Positions 28,485 to 28,645 of a stretch of DNA of 28,645 nucleotides are shown here, in pieces. Source of the DNA: a virus; the IMG/VR virus record IMGVR_UViG_3300032304_000166, positions 1 through 28,645 of that record; one strand, given 5' to 3'. Made by a program: the position numbers and the translations under genes. The notes under the pieces are model-generated. The model searched no databases and was not told the DNA's origin. It saw only the letters and a program-made list of their open reading frames with translations. Each line of letters begins with the position of its first letter. Within the stretch, counting starts at the first letter, position 1.

Positions 28485-28645
28485 ATCAACTCCCGCTGTA
28501 CAGGCACAAACCGCCATTCACGTTCTGCCCTGCCTGACTTTGATTTAGTAACTTGCCCAGTTAATTCCACCAAGCCAATCTTGGCTAACTCAGGCAGTCG
28601 CCGTGCAACTTGATTGCCATCTAACCCAGTTAGTTCAGCAATGCC
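28481..28645 (-). CDS. Winged-helix DNA-binding protein, C-terminal part (5' truncated)
   Basis: The reverse-strand frame is open from the right edge to TGA at 28483-28481, giving the last 54 residues. GIAELTGLDGNQVARRLPEL is a helix-turn-helix (helix, turn at LDG, recognition helix NQVARRLPEL), followed by a wing (KIGLVELTGQVT) and a basic stretch (KSKSGRAEREW). Such winged-helix proteins of the MarR-like or replication-helper type are common in phage early operons. The N-terminus is outside the window, so its own start and promoter are not visible. Confidence 0.75.
   Translation of the reverse strand, partial: GIAELTGLDGNQVARRLPELAKIGLVELTGQVTKSKSGRAEREWRFVPVQRELI

Overview
The window is a 28.6 kb segment of a tailed double-stranded DNA phage genome with a P22-like (short-tailed, podovirus) virion module. 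The portal, coiled-coil scaffold, P22-type coat, gp4-like and gp10-like tail factors and a run of Gly/Ala/Gln-rich ejection proteins follow the P22 gene order. The host cannot be read directly. Gram-negative-style AGGA ribosome binding sites, a GTA-type 3TM holin and small early genes that resemble those of Burkholderiales and freshwater betaproteobacterial phages suggest a betaproteobacterial host, but this is inference. Both window edges cut through genes. No integrase or repressor is visible, so lifestyle cannot be decided.

Layout. (1) 1-2662, + strand: a tightly coupled early/replication operon: C-terminus of a replication protein, a zinc-finger protein, two out-of-frame overlapping small ORFs, a 36-residue protein, a small PD-(D/E)XK nuclease, a helical protein, an N6A/N4C DNA methyltransferase, an NrdR-like zinc ribbon with a TTG start, and a DUF1364-like putative nuclease. 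A UUCG-loop terminator closes it at 2690-2711. (2) 2726-5245: a DUF5856-like helical protein, a Cys-containing small protein, a four-Cys protein, a phage GroES, several small Lys-rich proteins, a beta-rich putative decoration or fibre protein and a 54-residue basic protein. (3) 5276-11656: small and large terminase, portal, a promoter plus hairpin, scaffold, coat and a small beta-rich protein, ended by a terminator at 11680-11705. (4) 11748-18141: an adhesin cassette with a small beta protein, a 709-residue fibre, a small DUF7936-like protein, a tailspike-head-like adaptor, a fibre with an S74 self-cleaving chaperone, and a pectate-lyase-fold tailspike. (5) 18182-26361: a gp4-like tail factor carrying an inserted pair of beta repeats, gp10-like, a 92-residue mini-fibre in the gp26 slot, a cupin in the gp14 slot, and three ejection proteins. 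(6) 26361-28042: lysis cassette with two membrane-anchored small proteins, a 3TM holin and a GH24 lysozyme. (7) 28025-28645, - strand: an opposing operon of four coupled small genes: a partial winged-helix protein and proteins of 72, 50 and 31 residues, the last a membrane peptide overlapping the lysozyme gene tail to tail.

Together these genes cover DNA replication and modification, packaging, capsid assembly, host attachment, DNA ejection and lysis. Left-edge (+) and right-edge (-) genes point away from the missing part of the genome, so if the genome circularises the unseen segment should hold a divergent early control region. The most unusual points are the domain insertion in the gp4-like protein, the phage GroES, the cupin in a virion-gene slot, the adhesin cassette between coat and gp4, and the tiny reverse-strand genes at the lysis end.
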